Source: Candidatus Adiutrix sp. (GTDB lineage Bacteria; Desulfobacterota; Desulfarculia; Adiutricales; Adiutricaceae). Taken from it: 48,088 bases of DNA. A model generated the notes under the pieces. It was not told the origin of the DNA, did not search any database, and saw only the letters and a list, made by a program, of their open reading frames with translations. The stretch covers positions 1 to 48,088 of the forward strand of contig JAISJK010000088.1 in NCBI GenBank assembly GCA_031261565.1, read 5' to 3'. The position numbers and the translations under genes are program-made. Below are positions 39,680 to 48,088 of the stretch, in pieces; the stretch's first letter is position 1; every line of letters begins with the position of its first letter.

Positions 39680-40891
39680 ATGAATATTGTTATCGCCGGT
39701 TTCGGCGTGGCCGGAGCCACCGCAGCGGAAACAGCCCGCAAGCACAACCCCAAAGCATACATCACTCTTTTCAGCAAGGAGAAAGACCTCTTTTACTACC
39801 GCCTGCGCCTGCCGGAAGTGGTCAGCGGCGAGCTGGCCGCCGACAAGGTCATCGCCCACCCCTTGAGCTGGTATGAGGAGCGCCGGATTGAGCTGCGGCT
39901 GGGGGAGACTCTCCAGGAGATCAACCTCCAGGAGAAAATCGTGCGGGGCTCCACCGGCAGCCGCCAGACCTATGACAAACTTCTGCTGGCTGTGGGGGCC
40001 GAGTGTAACCGGCCGGTTTTGCCCGGGGACAAGCTGGAGGGCATTTACACCGTCCGCAGTCTCAATGACGCCTGGTCTCTGGCCCTGGCCGCCAAAGGCA
40101 AAAGCCGGGCGGTACTCATCGGCGGCGGGCTTCTGGGCCTGGAGCTTGGGTATGCCCTGACCAAACAGGGGCTGAAAGTCACCGTGCTGGAGCGGGGGGA
40201 TCGCCTGCTGCCCCGCCAGACCACCTCGGCCAGCGCCGCGCTGTTATGCCGCCAACTGGCCGACCTGGGGCTGGAATTTAAGCTGAGCACCGAGACCGAC
40301 CGTTTTGAAGGGTCTGGCCGAGTTAAAAGCGTGGTGCTGAAAGACGGGAGTGATTTGCCCGCCGAGGTCGTGCTGATTTCGGCCGGAGTCAAGCCCACCC
40401 TCGGCCTGGCCACCACTCTGGGCCTCAAGACCGAGCAGGCCATCGTGGTTGACCAATATCTGGAGACCAGCCAGCCGGATATTTACGCCGCCGGCGACTG
40501 CGCCCAGTTCCCCGGCAGCGTCGGCGGGCTGTGGACGACTTCCCGGGCCCAGGCTCTGGTGGCCGGGGCCAATCTGGCCGCGACCCAGCCGGCTGACCGG
40601 GTGGCCTTTAAGCCCGAGGCGCCCTCCAACACCCTCAAGGTGGCCGGGATCGACCTGGTGGCCGCCGGCAACCTGGATGCCGAGGGGAAGCTCACCGGCC
40701 TGGAGGCCAGCGATCAGAAAACCTACCGCAAAGTGGTGCTGGATCAGGAAAACCGCCTGGTGGGCTTCACCAATGTCGGCACGACCACGGGGAACCGGGA
40801 GCTGAACGCGGCCCTGGCCGCTGGCAAAGTTATCAGCCAGGAAACGGCTGCGGCTCTGGCCAGCCTGGATTTTGACTTCGCCAGGCTCTAA
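39680..40891 (+). CDS. NAD(P)/FAD-dependent oxidoreductase (NADH:rubredoxin oxidoreductase-like)
   Basis: IVIAGFGVAGATAAETARKH...YDKLLLAVGAECNRPVLPG...AVLIGGGLLGLELGYALTKQGLKVTVLERGDRLLPRQ...DIYAAGDCAQ. Confidence 0.88.
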   Translation: MNIVIAGFGVAGATAAETARKHNPKAYITLFSKEKDLFYYRLRLPEVVSGELAADKVIAHPLSWYEERRIELRLGETLQEINLQEKIVRGSTGSRQTYDKLLLAVGAECNRPVLPGDKLEGIYTVRSLNDAWSLALAAKGKSRAVLIGGGLLGLELGYALTKQGLKVTVLERGDRLLPRQTTSASAALLCRQLADLGLEFKLSTETDRFEGSGRVKSVVLKDGSDLPAEVVLISAGVKPTLGLATTLGLKTEQAIVVDQYLETSQPDIYAAGDCAQFPGSVGGLWTTSRAQALVAGANLAATQPADRVAFKPEAPSNTLKVAGIDLVAAGNLDAEGKLTGLEASDQKTYRKVVLDQENRLVGFTNVGTTTGNRELNAALAAGKVISQETAAALASLDFDFARL

Positions 40892-40903
40892 AAAAGCCTG
40901 CTT

Positions 40904-41803
40904 ATGACCTTTAAACCTCTGACCCTGGAGGATCAGCCGGTCTTCCGGGCTGCGGAAGCGGCTACGCCTCCGGTTATCGCCGATACGGTGTTCACCAATC
41001 TGTTCATTTGGCGATCATATTATCGGCCCTTCTGGCGGGAGGCCCACGGTTGCCTGTGTCTCCTGGCCGCTCCCCAGGGGGAAGAGCCTTTTGGCCTCCC
41101 TCCGGTGGGCGGCGGAGATCAACTGGCGGCCCTGGATTTTACGGCCGAGACCCTGAAAGCTCTGACCAGCCGGCCAGTGATCAAGAGGGCCCCGGAAGGG
41201 CTGGTGCAAAAAATCAAAGAGGCCGGGCGGCCGTATAGTTGCCTGTCTGACCGCGACAATGACGATTACGTCTATTCGGCCGAGCAACTGCGCACCCTGG
41301 GCGGGCGACGGTTGCATCAGAAAAAAAACCACTATAATTTCTTTGTGAGCCACAATCAGTTTGACTGTCTGCCGGTCACCCGGGAGCTGGCCCCGGAGCT
41401 TCTGGCCGTGCAGGAGAGCTGGCTGGCCACCAAGGAGGAGCGGGAGACCGTCCCCGACCACCACCTGCTCTATGAAGTGGAGGCGGTGCACGAACTCATC
41501 AATCATTTTGAGAGCCTGAACCAGCTGGGCCTGGCCATCAGGATTGACGGCCGCATCGCCGGATTCACCATGGGTGAAATTATGAGCCCCGATACCGCCC
41601 TGGTTCATATTGAGAAAGCTGATTACGAGATCAGGGGCCTATTTGTGGCCCTCTCCAGCCATTTCTGCCGCCAGTTGCCCCCGGACATAGTTTATGTCAA
41701 CCGGGAGCAGGATCTGGGCTTGCCGGGCCTGCGCCAGTCCAAGGAATCGCTCAAGCCGGATCATATGCGCCGCAAATATAGGCTGACTCTCGAAAATGGA
41801 TAA
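40904..41803 (+). CDS. DUF2156 (phosphatidylglycerol lysyltransferase-like) protein
   Basis: TLEDQPVFRAAE...TNLFIWRSYYRPFWREAHGCLCLLA...SDRDNDDYVYSAEQLRTLGGRRLHQKKNHYNFF. Confidence 0.82.
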   Translation: MTFKPLTLEDQPVFRAAEAATPPVIADTVFTNLFIWRSYYRPFWREAHGCLCLLAAPQGEEPFGLPPVGGGDQLAALDFTAETLKALTSRPVIKRAPEGLVQKIKEAGRPYSCLSDRDNDDYVYSAEQLRTLGGRRLHQKKNHYNFFVSHNQFDCLPVTRELAPELLAVQESWLATKEERETVPDHHLLYEVEAVHELINHFESLNQLGLAIRIDGRIAGFTMGEIMSPDTALVHIEKADYEIRGLFVALSSHFCRQLPPDIVYVNREQDLGLPGLRQSKESLKPDHMRRKYRLTLENG

Positions 41804-41837
41804 GCGAAAAATGGGTCAGCGAAGAGGGGGAAAGAGC

Positions 41838-42404
41838 ATGGCCTGCCGTCAGATATCAATGTCCGTGATGCTCCTGAGCGCTTTGGCCCTCACTGGCTGT
41901 TTCAATTCCGAAAGCGACCACCAACTGGTCGTGGAGGAAACTGAAGAGCTGACCAGGGATTTGGCCGCCGCCAACCGGGAAAATGACCTCCTGAACCAGG
42001 CTCTGGCCGGGATTAAAACGGAGCAGGAGCAGTTGCAATCGTTGCTGAATACAGCGCAGACCCAGGCAGCCTCGGCCGGCGAGCCCGGCCCCCCGGGCAG
42101 CGGCTCGCCCCTGGCTGAGGGGGCCCCCACCTGGCCCACCGGGGGCTATAGCTGGACGCTGCCCTCAGACAACCCGGCCACCGCCAGGCCGGCCACGGCC
42201 AGCCAGTCGCCGATACCGGCGGCCACCCCGGCCCGGGCGGCCGCCTCCGGCAAAAGGACTTATAAACCCAAGCCCGGGGATGTGCTGACCAGCATCGCCG
42301 CCCGCAACCATACCACGGTGGAGGAACTGGTGGCCCTCAACCCCTATCTGGCCCGCCGCCGCAATTACATGATCTGGGAGACAGATAAAATCATCCTGCC
42401 CTGA
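41838..42404 (+). CDS. LysM-domain lipoprotein
   Basis: Lipobox ALTGC; C-terminal YKPKPGDVLTSIAARNHTTVEELVALNPYLARRRNYMIWETDKIILP. Confidence 0.78.
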   Translation: MACRQISMSVMLLSALALTGCFNSESDHQLVVEETEELTRDLAAANRENDLLNQALAGIKTEQEQLQSLLNTAQTQAASAGEPGPPGSGSPLAEGAPTWPTGGYSWTLPSDNPATARPATASQSPIPAATPARAAASGKRTYKPKPGDVLTSIAARNHTTVEELVALNPYLARRRNYMIWETDKIILP

Positions 42405-42417
42405 GGTCGGTTTTTTG

Positions 42418-42446
42418 TTGACATGGCCCCCGGGCTGGTGTATAAA
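42418..42446 (+). promoter_or_regulatory. Near-consensus sigma70 promoter for tRNA-Gly
   Basis: TTGACA (42418-42423) - 17 nt - TATAAA (42441-42446). Confidence 0.8.
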
Positions 42447-42478
42447 ATCAAAGTTGGCTGATTTGGCCCGGAACAATA

Positions 42479-42553
<75 letters not shown>

Positions 42554-42574
42554 AAGTTCAAAGATCCAAATTTC

Positions 42575-42605
42575 AAAAGACTTGCCCCAAGGCAAGTCTT
42601 TTTTT
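42575..42605 (+). terminator. Rho-independent terminator after tRNA-Gly
   Basis: AAAAGACTTGCC-CCAA-GGCAAGTCTTTT plus T-run. Confidence 0.88.
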
Positions 42606-42624
42606 ACAATCGCAAGACCGCCGG

Positions 42625-43695
42625 CTACCGCTTGGCCCGGTAGGGGTCGGGCGGCAGCTCCTGATAGGCCCGGTCAGGCATGGTCAGGGTCTGGCCGGCG
42701 CTGAGGTTGACTACCTCCACCCGGCGGTTGCGCCCATCCTCGGGGTCGATATTGGGCAGTGGCCGGGCCTCGCCAAAGCCGGCCGGCACGAGCTGGCGGC
42801 TGGTGATGCCAAAATTTTCCGTCAGATACTCCTGCACCCGCCTGGCCCGGCGGCTGGACAAATCAAGGTTATAATCAAATTTCCCCACGGCGTCGGTGTG
42901 GCCTTCCAGGCGGAAGGTGGAGCCGGCCAATTCTCTGGAAGTCATGGCCTTGCCCAGGATGTCGAGGGTATGGCGGGCCCGGGCCGTGAGCGTGTCTTTA
43001 TCGAATTCAAAAAGGATATTCAAGGCCACCCGGGGGCCGTCGCCGGCCCCGTTAATGGAACCGCTGATGGGCGAATACTCCTCGGGCAGGCACTCATCCG
43101 GCGGCATGTCTCCCCCCCGGGCAATGGCCATGGCCGCCCGCTGCTCCGGGGTGTATTTCTTTTTGCAGGGCAGTTTTTCCGGGCCCAGCAGAGAGGCGAT
43201 GAGCTGCCTGACGCTGGGGTCGCCGCCTGCGGTGTAATCGGCGGTGCGCAGACTCAGGAAGGGATGGTTGATAAAAGTCCAGCGGGGCATGGGAAAGTCG
43301 GAAAAAGGCGGCTCTTTCATCTCAAAGCCGCCGCTGCCGTCATAATCCACCACCTGATAAGTCCAGGGGTCGTAGAGATCCACATCCACCACATAGCAGA
43401 AAACCCGCCCGTTGTGGCTCAACCGCCAGGCCCGCCCCCCATCGTCGGCCAGGATAAACTCCTCGCGCCTGGTTTCCTCGCCCTCCACAGCCGGGTCAAA
43501 GTCGATCATAATATCGCCGACTTTCCGGGCGCCGTATAAATCGGGCTTGGACCAGCCGTGGGGGTAATAGTCGCCGTGGTTGCTCAGGGCCGCCAGGCGC
43601 TCCGGGGCGGCCAGGGCGGCCAGCATCAGACCCACCAGAGGAATTAGGTATAGACGAATGCCGGACATAATTAAGATACCTGCCACTCCTGTCAA
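42625..43695 (-). CDS. Exported OmpA-family protein
   Basis: C-terminal ILFEFDKDTLTARARHTLDILGKAM...LEGHTDAVGKFDYNLDLSSRRARRVQEYL...RNRRVEVVNL. Confidence 0.85.
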   Translation of the reverse strand: MTGVAGILIMSGIRLYLIPLVGLMLAALAAPERLAALSNHGDYYPHGWSKPDLYGARKVGDIMIDFDPAVEGEETRREEFILADDGGRAWRLSHNGRVFCYVVDVDLYDPWTYQVVDYDGSGGFEMKEPPFSDFPMPRWTFINHPFLSLRTADYTAGGDPSVRQLIASLLGPEKLPCKKKYTPEQRAAMAIARGGDMPPDECLPEEYSPISGSINGAGDGPRVALNILFEFDKDTLTARARHTLDILGKAMTSRELAGSTFRLEGHTDAVGKFDYNLDLSSRRARRVQEYLTENFGITSRQLVPAGFGEARPLPNIDPEDGRNRRVEVVNLSAGQTLTMPDRAYQELPPDPYRAKR

Positions 43696-43823
43696 AAAAA
43701 GCTCCGTCTTTCTTATCGGCCGGTTGGGCCGAAAAAATAAAAGCGGCTTTCAGCTTGACAAAAGGCCGAGAAACAGTAACACTAGAAAAATGATGATAAC
43801 TCCAGGCGAGGCGTTGTGTAGGT

Positions 43824-45041
43824 ATGAAGCTGGCCATCCTGGGAGCTACCGGTTCCATAGGCCAAAGCGCTCTGGATCTGGCTGAGCATTTCCCTGATTA
43901 TATTGAGATTACCGCCCTGACCTGTGGCCGGAATGTGGAGCTTTTGGCCCGGGCCATCCTGCGCCATCGCCCGGCCCTGGTGGCTGTCCACGGCCCGGAA
44001 GAGCGGGCGGCCCTGGAGCGGCTCCTGACGGAGATGGGGCTGGCGGCCAGGCCGGCCGTCCTCTGCGGGGAGGAGGGCTTGGTGGCTGCCGCCGCCGAGT
44101 CCGGGGCCGAGGTGGTGCTGTCGGCCATTGTCGGGGGAGCCGGGCTGATCCCCACTTTCGCCGCAGCCAGAGCCGGCCTGAAGCTGGCCATTGCCAATAA
44201 AGAGACCCTGGTGATGGCCGGCGACCTTCTGATGCCCCTGGCCGCCCGGGCCGGGGCCGAGATCGTGCCGGTGGACAGCGAGCATTCGGCTATTTTCCAG
44301 ATACTGGGGGGGCTCCGGAGCCCGAGTGTCCGCCGCCTGATTCTGACCGCCTCCGGCGGCCCCTTCCGGGGGCTGACGGTTGATGACCTGGAGAGGGTGA
44401 CTATTGAGGAGGCCCTGAACCATCCCCGCTGGGTCATGGGCCCGAAAATAACCTGTGACTCGGCCACCATGATGAATAAGGGCCTGGAAATAATCGAGGC
44501 TCATCACCTGTTCGGTCTGGCCTACGACCAGTTGGAGGTGCTGATCCACCCCCAGAGCGTGGTTCACTCCATTGTGGAATACCAGGACGGGGCCCAACTG
44601 ATGCAGGCCGGCCCTACGGATATGCGCCAGGCCATAGCCTACGCCCTGAGCGTCCCCGACCGCTGGCCCCTCCTGCCCGATGGCTCCACGGGTGGCCTGC
44701 CCAATTACCGGCCAGTGGATCTGCCCCGTTTCGCCTTCAATCAGTGGCGCGGCCACCTGACCTTTGAGGAGCCAGATTTCGCGACCTTCCGGGCCCTGCG
44801 GCTGGCCGAAGGGGCTGGCCGCACCGGGGGGACGGCCCCCACGATTTTGTGCTCGGCCAATGAAGAGGCGGTGGAACTTTTCCTGGCCGGGGCCGTTGGT
44901 TTCGCCGACATCGCCCGCCTGGTGGAGCAGACTTTAAACGCTCTGCCGGCCAGGCCCCTGACCAGTGTGGAGCAGGCTCTGAATCTGCGCCGCGAGGCCC
45001 GGAGGCTGACCAAGAGTTTTTCCCTTGATTTGCGGCGCTGA
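43824..45041 (+). CDS. dxr: 1-deoxy-D-xylulose 5-phosphate reductoisomerase
   Basis: LAILGATGSIGQSALDLAE...LAIANKETLVMAGDLL...VPVDSEHSAIFQ...LTASGGPFRGL...HPRWVMGPKITCDSATMMNKGLEIIEAHHLF. Confidence 0.97.
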   Translation: MKLAILGATGSIGQSALDLAEHFPDYIEITALTCGRNVELLARAILRHRPALVAVHGPEERAALERLLTEMGLAARPAVLCGEEGLVAAAAESGAEVVLSAIVGGAGLIPTFAAARAGLKLAIANKETLVMAGDLLMPLAARAGAEIVPVDSEHSAIFQILGGLRSPSVRRLILTASGGPFRGLTVDDLERVTIEEALNHPRWVMGPKITCDSATMMNKGLEIIEAHHLFGLAYDQLEVLIHPQSVVHSIVEYQDGAQLMQAGPTDMRQAIAYALSVPDRWPLLPDGSTGGLPNYRPVDLPRFAFNQWRGHLTFEEPDFATFRALRLAEGAGRTGGTAPTILCSANEEAVELFLAGAVGFADIARLVEQTLNALPARPLTSVEQALNLRREARRLTKSFSLDLRR

Positions 45042-45677
45042 TTAATTTTGGCGGGGCAGCTGGCTGACCCAGGTCGGCTCCAGAATCAGGTCGCCGCGCT
45101 GAGCGGTTGACGGGTGGTAGAGGCCGGCCCGGCGCAGCCTGATTTTGTCCCGGCCCACCATCTCCGGAGTGAGGGAGACTTCCAGCCGGCTTTCGCGGGT
45201 GATGGTTCCCTGACCCTGGCAACGGGGGCAGGTGGCCGGGCGGTAGATGGAATTCTGGCCGAGGCGGGCCAAAGTCCGGCCCTGGCCCAGGCAGCGGGGG
45301 CAGGCCTCCCGGGCCTGCCAGGGCAAGGTCACCTGGCAGCCGGCGCCGGCGGCCTCCGGCTTTAAAATATAGAGGCGGTAATAGATGTCCAGGCCGACTT
45401 CGCGGCTGCTGACAAAACGCCAGTTGGCGGCCGGGGACGAGGCCGGGGGGGCCGGGGCCACTGTGGCCCGGCGAGCCCGGTTGTGGGCCGCGGCCGTTTT
45501 CATCAGTTGCTGATAGGCCGTCTGGGCCTTGATGAATTTTTCCACATCAGCCGAAGTCCGGCCGGCGGCGTCAGGGTGATAACTCTTGGCCATCTGCCGA
45601 AAAGCGGCTTTGATGTCAGCGATGGAGGCCCCTTCGGGCAGGTTGAGATCCTGATGGTAAGTATTGAGCTGCATGGC
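45042..45677 (-). CDS. J-domain protein with half-length DnaJ zinc finger
   Basis: LNLPEGASIADIKAAFRQMAKSYHPDAAG HPD; CPRCLGQGRT...CPRCQGQGTI; DnaJ C-like tail. Confidence 0.8.
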   Translation of the reverse strand, partial: AMQLNTYHQDLNLPEGASIADIKAAFRQMAKSYHPDAAGRTSADVEKFIKAQTAYQQLMKTAAAHNRARRATVAPAPPASSPAANWRFVSSREVGLDIYYRLYILKPEAAGAGCQVTLPWQAREACPRCLGQGRTLARLGQNSIYRPATCPRCQGQGTITRESRLEVSLTPEMVGRDKIRLRRAGLYHPSTAQRGDLILEPTWVSQLPRQN

Positions 45678-45768
45678 CGCCTCCCGGTCAAAATTTGCTT
45701 GATTGACCAAAGGGGGTAGCAATCAATGTGCCATTTTGTTATTTCCATTTATTTTAGGTAGTTATGTG

Positions 45769-45794
45769 AAAATGAGCCGGGTATGGCTCATTTT
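45769..45794. terminator. Perfect 10-bp stem-loop AAAATGAGCC-GGGTAT-GGCTCATTTT
   Basis: Inverted repeat with T-rich 3' arm on either strand. Confidence 0.55.
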
Positions 45795-45820
45795 GATGTG
45801 CAGAAGGGGTTACAGTAATA

Positions 45821-45851
45821 GTCACCCCCGGCGAAAGCCGAAATGGCGGGT
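45821..45851 (+). repeat. Third, degenerate copy of the REP-like repeat (GTCACCCCCGGCGAAAGCCGAAATGGCGGG)
   Basis: Shares GTCACCCC-GGCGAAAGCCG core with 15501 and 15556 copies. Confidence 0.5.
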
Positions 45852-46028
45852 TCCCAAACCTTGGCCGATTGACTTACCCCCCTGCTTGCGTTGCCTGTGC
45901 TGCTGGGTATATAATTGGATTAATTATGGTTTTTTGAGCTTACTGGCCCACGGGGAAACCTGGGCCAGTCAGAATTCCCATCTGGCCATCATACTGCCGA
46001 ACACGCCTTCCCGTTTGTCCACATCAAC

Positions 46029-46609
46029 TTATTGAGCGCGCAGCCGTTCAAGCTCCGCCAGCGCCGCCGCCAGCGCCGCGTCCTTGTCCGCCAGCGCCGC
46101 GTCTTTGTCCGCTACCACACCTTTCCACTTTGCGTCAGCCTTCTCGGTCGCAACTTGTGCGGCGTGCCTTAATGCGGACGCCTCATTATGCCGCGCCAGT
46201 GAATAGAGGCGTTCTATCTCTTTGAACTCGTCCTTTGCGGTAATATGACGGTATGCACTGATTGCCTGTTCCATTATTGGCGCCTCCAGATCCTTAATTA
46301 GCTTTAATTCTTCTTCCGTTTCCGCATTGAACAGCGAAAGCCATAATTCCAAACCATTATCGGCGTTAACCGTTTTCGGCAGCTTGGGCAATTCAAAATA
46401 ATGCAGACTCATTTTGTCCGTCAACAGTGTGTGGCGCGTAACTTCAAGCGCCCTGAATTGCGAGTGAAACTCCGCGCAGTCAAACAGCTTAAAATCCACA
46501 ATGCTGATTATCACCGTGCGCGGCAACTCGGCGTAGTCCGCCCCGGATATTCTACGAAAAGCATTTTGAACAGCGTGTCATTTTTAAACGTGTATTCGAG
46601 TTTAGTCAT
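46029..46609 (-). pseudogene. Rpn-family (PD-(D/E)XK) recombination-promoting nuclease/putative transposase with internal deletion
   Basis: N-terminus MTKLEYTFKNDTLFKMLFVEYPG (46609 down) joins out of frame to ..ELPRTVIISIVDFKLFDCAEFHSQFRALEVTRHTLLTDKMSLHYFELPKLP..; middle of domain absent. Confidence 0.78.
46071..46112. repeat. Two tandem 21-nt units CAGCGCCGCGTCyTTGTCCGC encoding DKDAALA heptads
   Basis: Units 46071-46091 and 46092-46112 differ at one base. Confidence 0.85.
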
Positions 46610-46758
46610 ATAACAAACCTCGGACTTAATTATATCATACTGTCAATTTATTCTCTATTGCGGTTTGCGGCTAAGCTCGATTAAGCTGGAAGGGTTGAAA
46701 TTACCGGAGCCCTGCGAAAGGCGACATGGCCGTAGGGGGTCAAAATTTTAGGCTCTCT

Positions 46759-47577
46759 TTAATGCCAGGGCGGCCGGGGCTGAGCCGACATCTCAAACTC
46801 CTCCTGGCCGGGGTAGCCGGTGAATTGCACCCGGGCCCCCCAGGTCGTCCAGGTGACCTTCATCTCCAGTAGCCGGTAAACCTCCCCCTGGCAAAAGCCG
46901 GTGGCCGAGAAACCAGAGCTCGGCTGGGAGGCGGCCATTTCCAGGTGAGTGATGCCCGGGCAATAGTCCGGCGGGGTCAGGCGGGCCATGAAATATTTGA
47001 AAACCCGCGATTCCGGCCCGCTGTAATCCACATCCACATGGGGCCGGCGGCGGCGCAACAGGTCGCGTTTGATATTTCGGAGATCGGCCCGGATTATGAC
47101 CGGAGACTCCGCCACATTCAGCCGCCTGACGGCCGCCGGGCCAGCAGCCGGGGCGGCCGGCGGCTCGGCCCTCTCCCGGCCCCAACTCAGCACCAGGATA
47201 ATGGCCAGGAGCGGCAAACTCAGGAGGGCCAGGCCGATATATTGGCAGGCGGCCGCCGACAGAGACGGCGCGGGAAAGACGATGATCTCCCCCGGCTCAA
47301 AATCTTCCAGGCCCTGCTCCGGCCGGCCACCCCGGTTTTTGCCTTTCAGGCGGTCAATGAGCTTTTGGCTGGCCGCGTCCCGGCCCCGGTTGGGGAGGCT
47401 GGCCGCAGCTGCCGGCGGTTCCAAGGGGCGGGCCAGGTCAGCGGCGGCCTGGCCGCCGGGTTTGAGGAAAAAACGATCCCGGCATTTGGGGCAGCAGGCC
47501 CAGCCCCCGGCCGCCGGGATGTGGTCATCGGGCACTTGCAGCTTGGCCTGGCAACTCGGGCAGGTCAGTTTTACCAT
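46759..47577 (-). CDS. Zinc-ribbon (MJ0042-type) membrane protein of unknown function
   Basis: MVKLTCPSCQAKLQVPDDHIPAAGGWACCPKCRDRFFL; one TM segment LLSLPLLAIILVLSW. Confidence 0.8.
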   Translation of the reverse strand: MVKLTCPSCQAKLQVPDDHIPAAGGWACCPKCRDRFFLKPGGQAAADLARPLEPPAAAASLPNRGRDAASQKLIDRLKGKNRGGRPEQGLEDFEPGEIIVFPAPSLSAAACQYIGLALLSLPLLAIILVLSWGRERAEPPAAPAAGPAAVRRLNVAESPVIIRADLRNIKRDLLRRRRPHVDVDYSGPESRVFKYFMARLTPPDYCPGITHLEMAASQPSSGFSATGFCQGEVYRLLEMKVTWTTWGARVQFTGYPGQEEFEMSAQPRPPWH

Positions 47578-47598
47578 GGGTCACTCTATTATCATATC

Positions 47599-47637
47599 AA
47601 AGGGGAAGCCGGCCAGTATCAGGCCGGCTTCCCCTTT
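47599..47637 (-). terminator. Stem-loop terminator downstream of the pilY1-like gene
   Basis: AAAGGGGAAGCCGGCC...GGCCGGCTTCCCCTTT, 16-bp perfect stem. Confidence 0.7.
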
Positions 47638-47652
47638 TGGTTTCAGCATTCC

Positions 47653-48088
47653 TTATTGGGCCGGGGCTTTAAACAGCAGGCTGTCGTCCGTGCCCTCTTT
47701 CAGGTCAACAAAGCCCATGTCCATGACCTCCCGCCAGGAGATAAAGCCGACACTCGATGGCTCATCCGTTTTGACCATGTTCCGGTTGGAGTTAAAGCTG
47801 GTATTGCCGTAAACCGTGCCGGCCCCGGTCTTCAACACCCAGGCCTCAGAGGCCATGCCCGCCCCTGATTTTTTGACCCCGGTTACCCGGTTTTCCGACC
47901 CGCCGCCCTCCAGGGAATGGGTCTGCTTGGCCGGATCCCCCGGCTCAAAGCCGCTATAGCCGCCCATATAGGGGGCCGGCAGACCGGTAAACAGATCCAC
48001 CACATTCAAATAGCTCTTGCCATCAGGGTTGCAGACATTGGCCGAAGTCTGAAAACTGGTGAAGACCATGTTGGATCGGCCATTGGTG
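47653..48088 (-). CDS. C-terminal part of a PilY1-like type IV pilus protein (runs off window)
   Basis: ..TNGRSNMVFTSFQTSANVCNPDGKSYLNVVDLFTGLPAP resembles PilY1 beta-propeller end; frame open to window edge. Confidence 0.5.
   Translation of the reverse strand, partial: TNGRSNMVFTSFQTSANVCNPDGKSYLNVVDLFTGLPAPYMGGYSGFEPGDPAKQTHSLEGGGSENRVTGVKKSGAGMASEAWVLKTGAGTVYGNTSFNSNRNMVKTDEPSSVGFISWREVMDMGFVDLKEGTDDSLLFKAPAQ

Noticed and set aside
45703-46035. 110-aa plus-strand ORF between the J-protein and Rpn pseudogene
   Set aside because: Spans a REP-like repeat and a terminator hairpin, with no recognisable domain; likely non-coding decay region.

Overview
The 48 kb window is a gene-dense, GC-rich bacterial chromosome segment. 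Gene content points to a Desulfobacterota (deltaproteobacterial) type organism; this is inferred from homology by eye. Most of it is housekeeping: tRNA-Glu and tRNA-Lys, glyQ, glyS, secA, a 6-phosphofructokinase with PPi-type active-site residues, rdgB, PBP1A, cpoB/ybgF-like, a ModE-type regulator, lptG/lptF, mltG, ruvX, greA, tRNA-Gly and dxr. It also carries a fused AccA-AccD carboxyltransferase, a class I adenylate cyclase, pal/OmpA proteins and the C-terminus of a PilY1-like protein at the right edge. The most interesting part is 21.8-30 kb. A Desulfovibrio gigas-type molybdenum aldehyde oxidoreductase (Mop) sits behind a structured leader with repeated modules. It is followed by a tightly coupled five-gene operon of unknown function: FAD/Fe-S/CCG protein, small CxxC redox protein, SAM methyltransferase, C_GCAxxG_C_C protein and radical SAM protein. 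The operon ends abruptly at a nonsense-interrupted IS1634-like transposon. Decay is also visible elsewhere: an autotransporter beta-barrel tail, REP-like repeats, a transposase N-terminal fragment in front of an Hpt protein, and an internally deleted Rpn nuclease gene. All homology calls are from reading translations; no searches were run.
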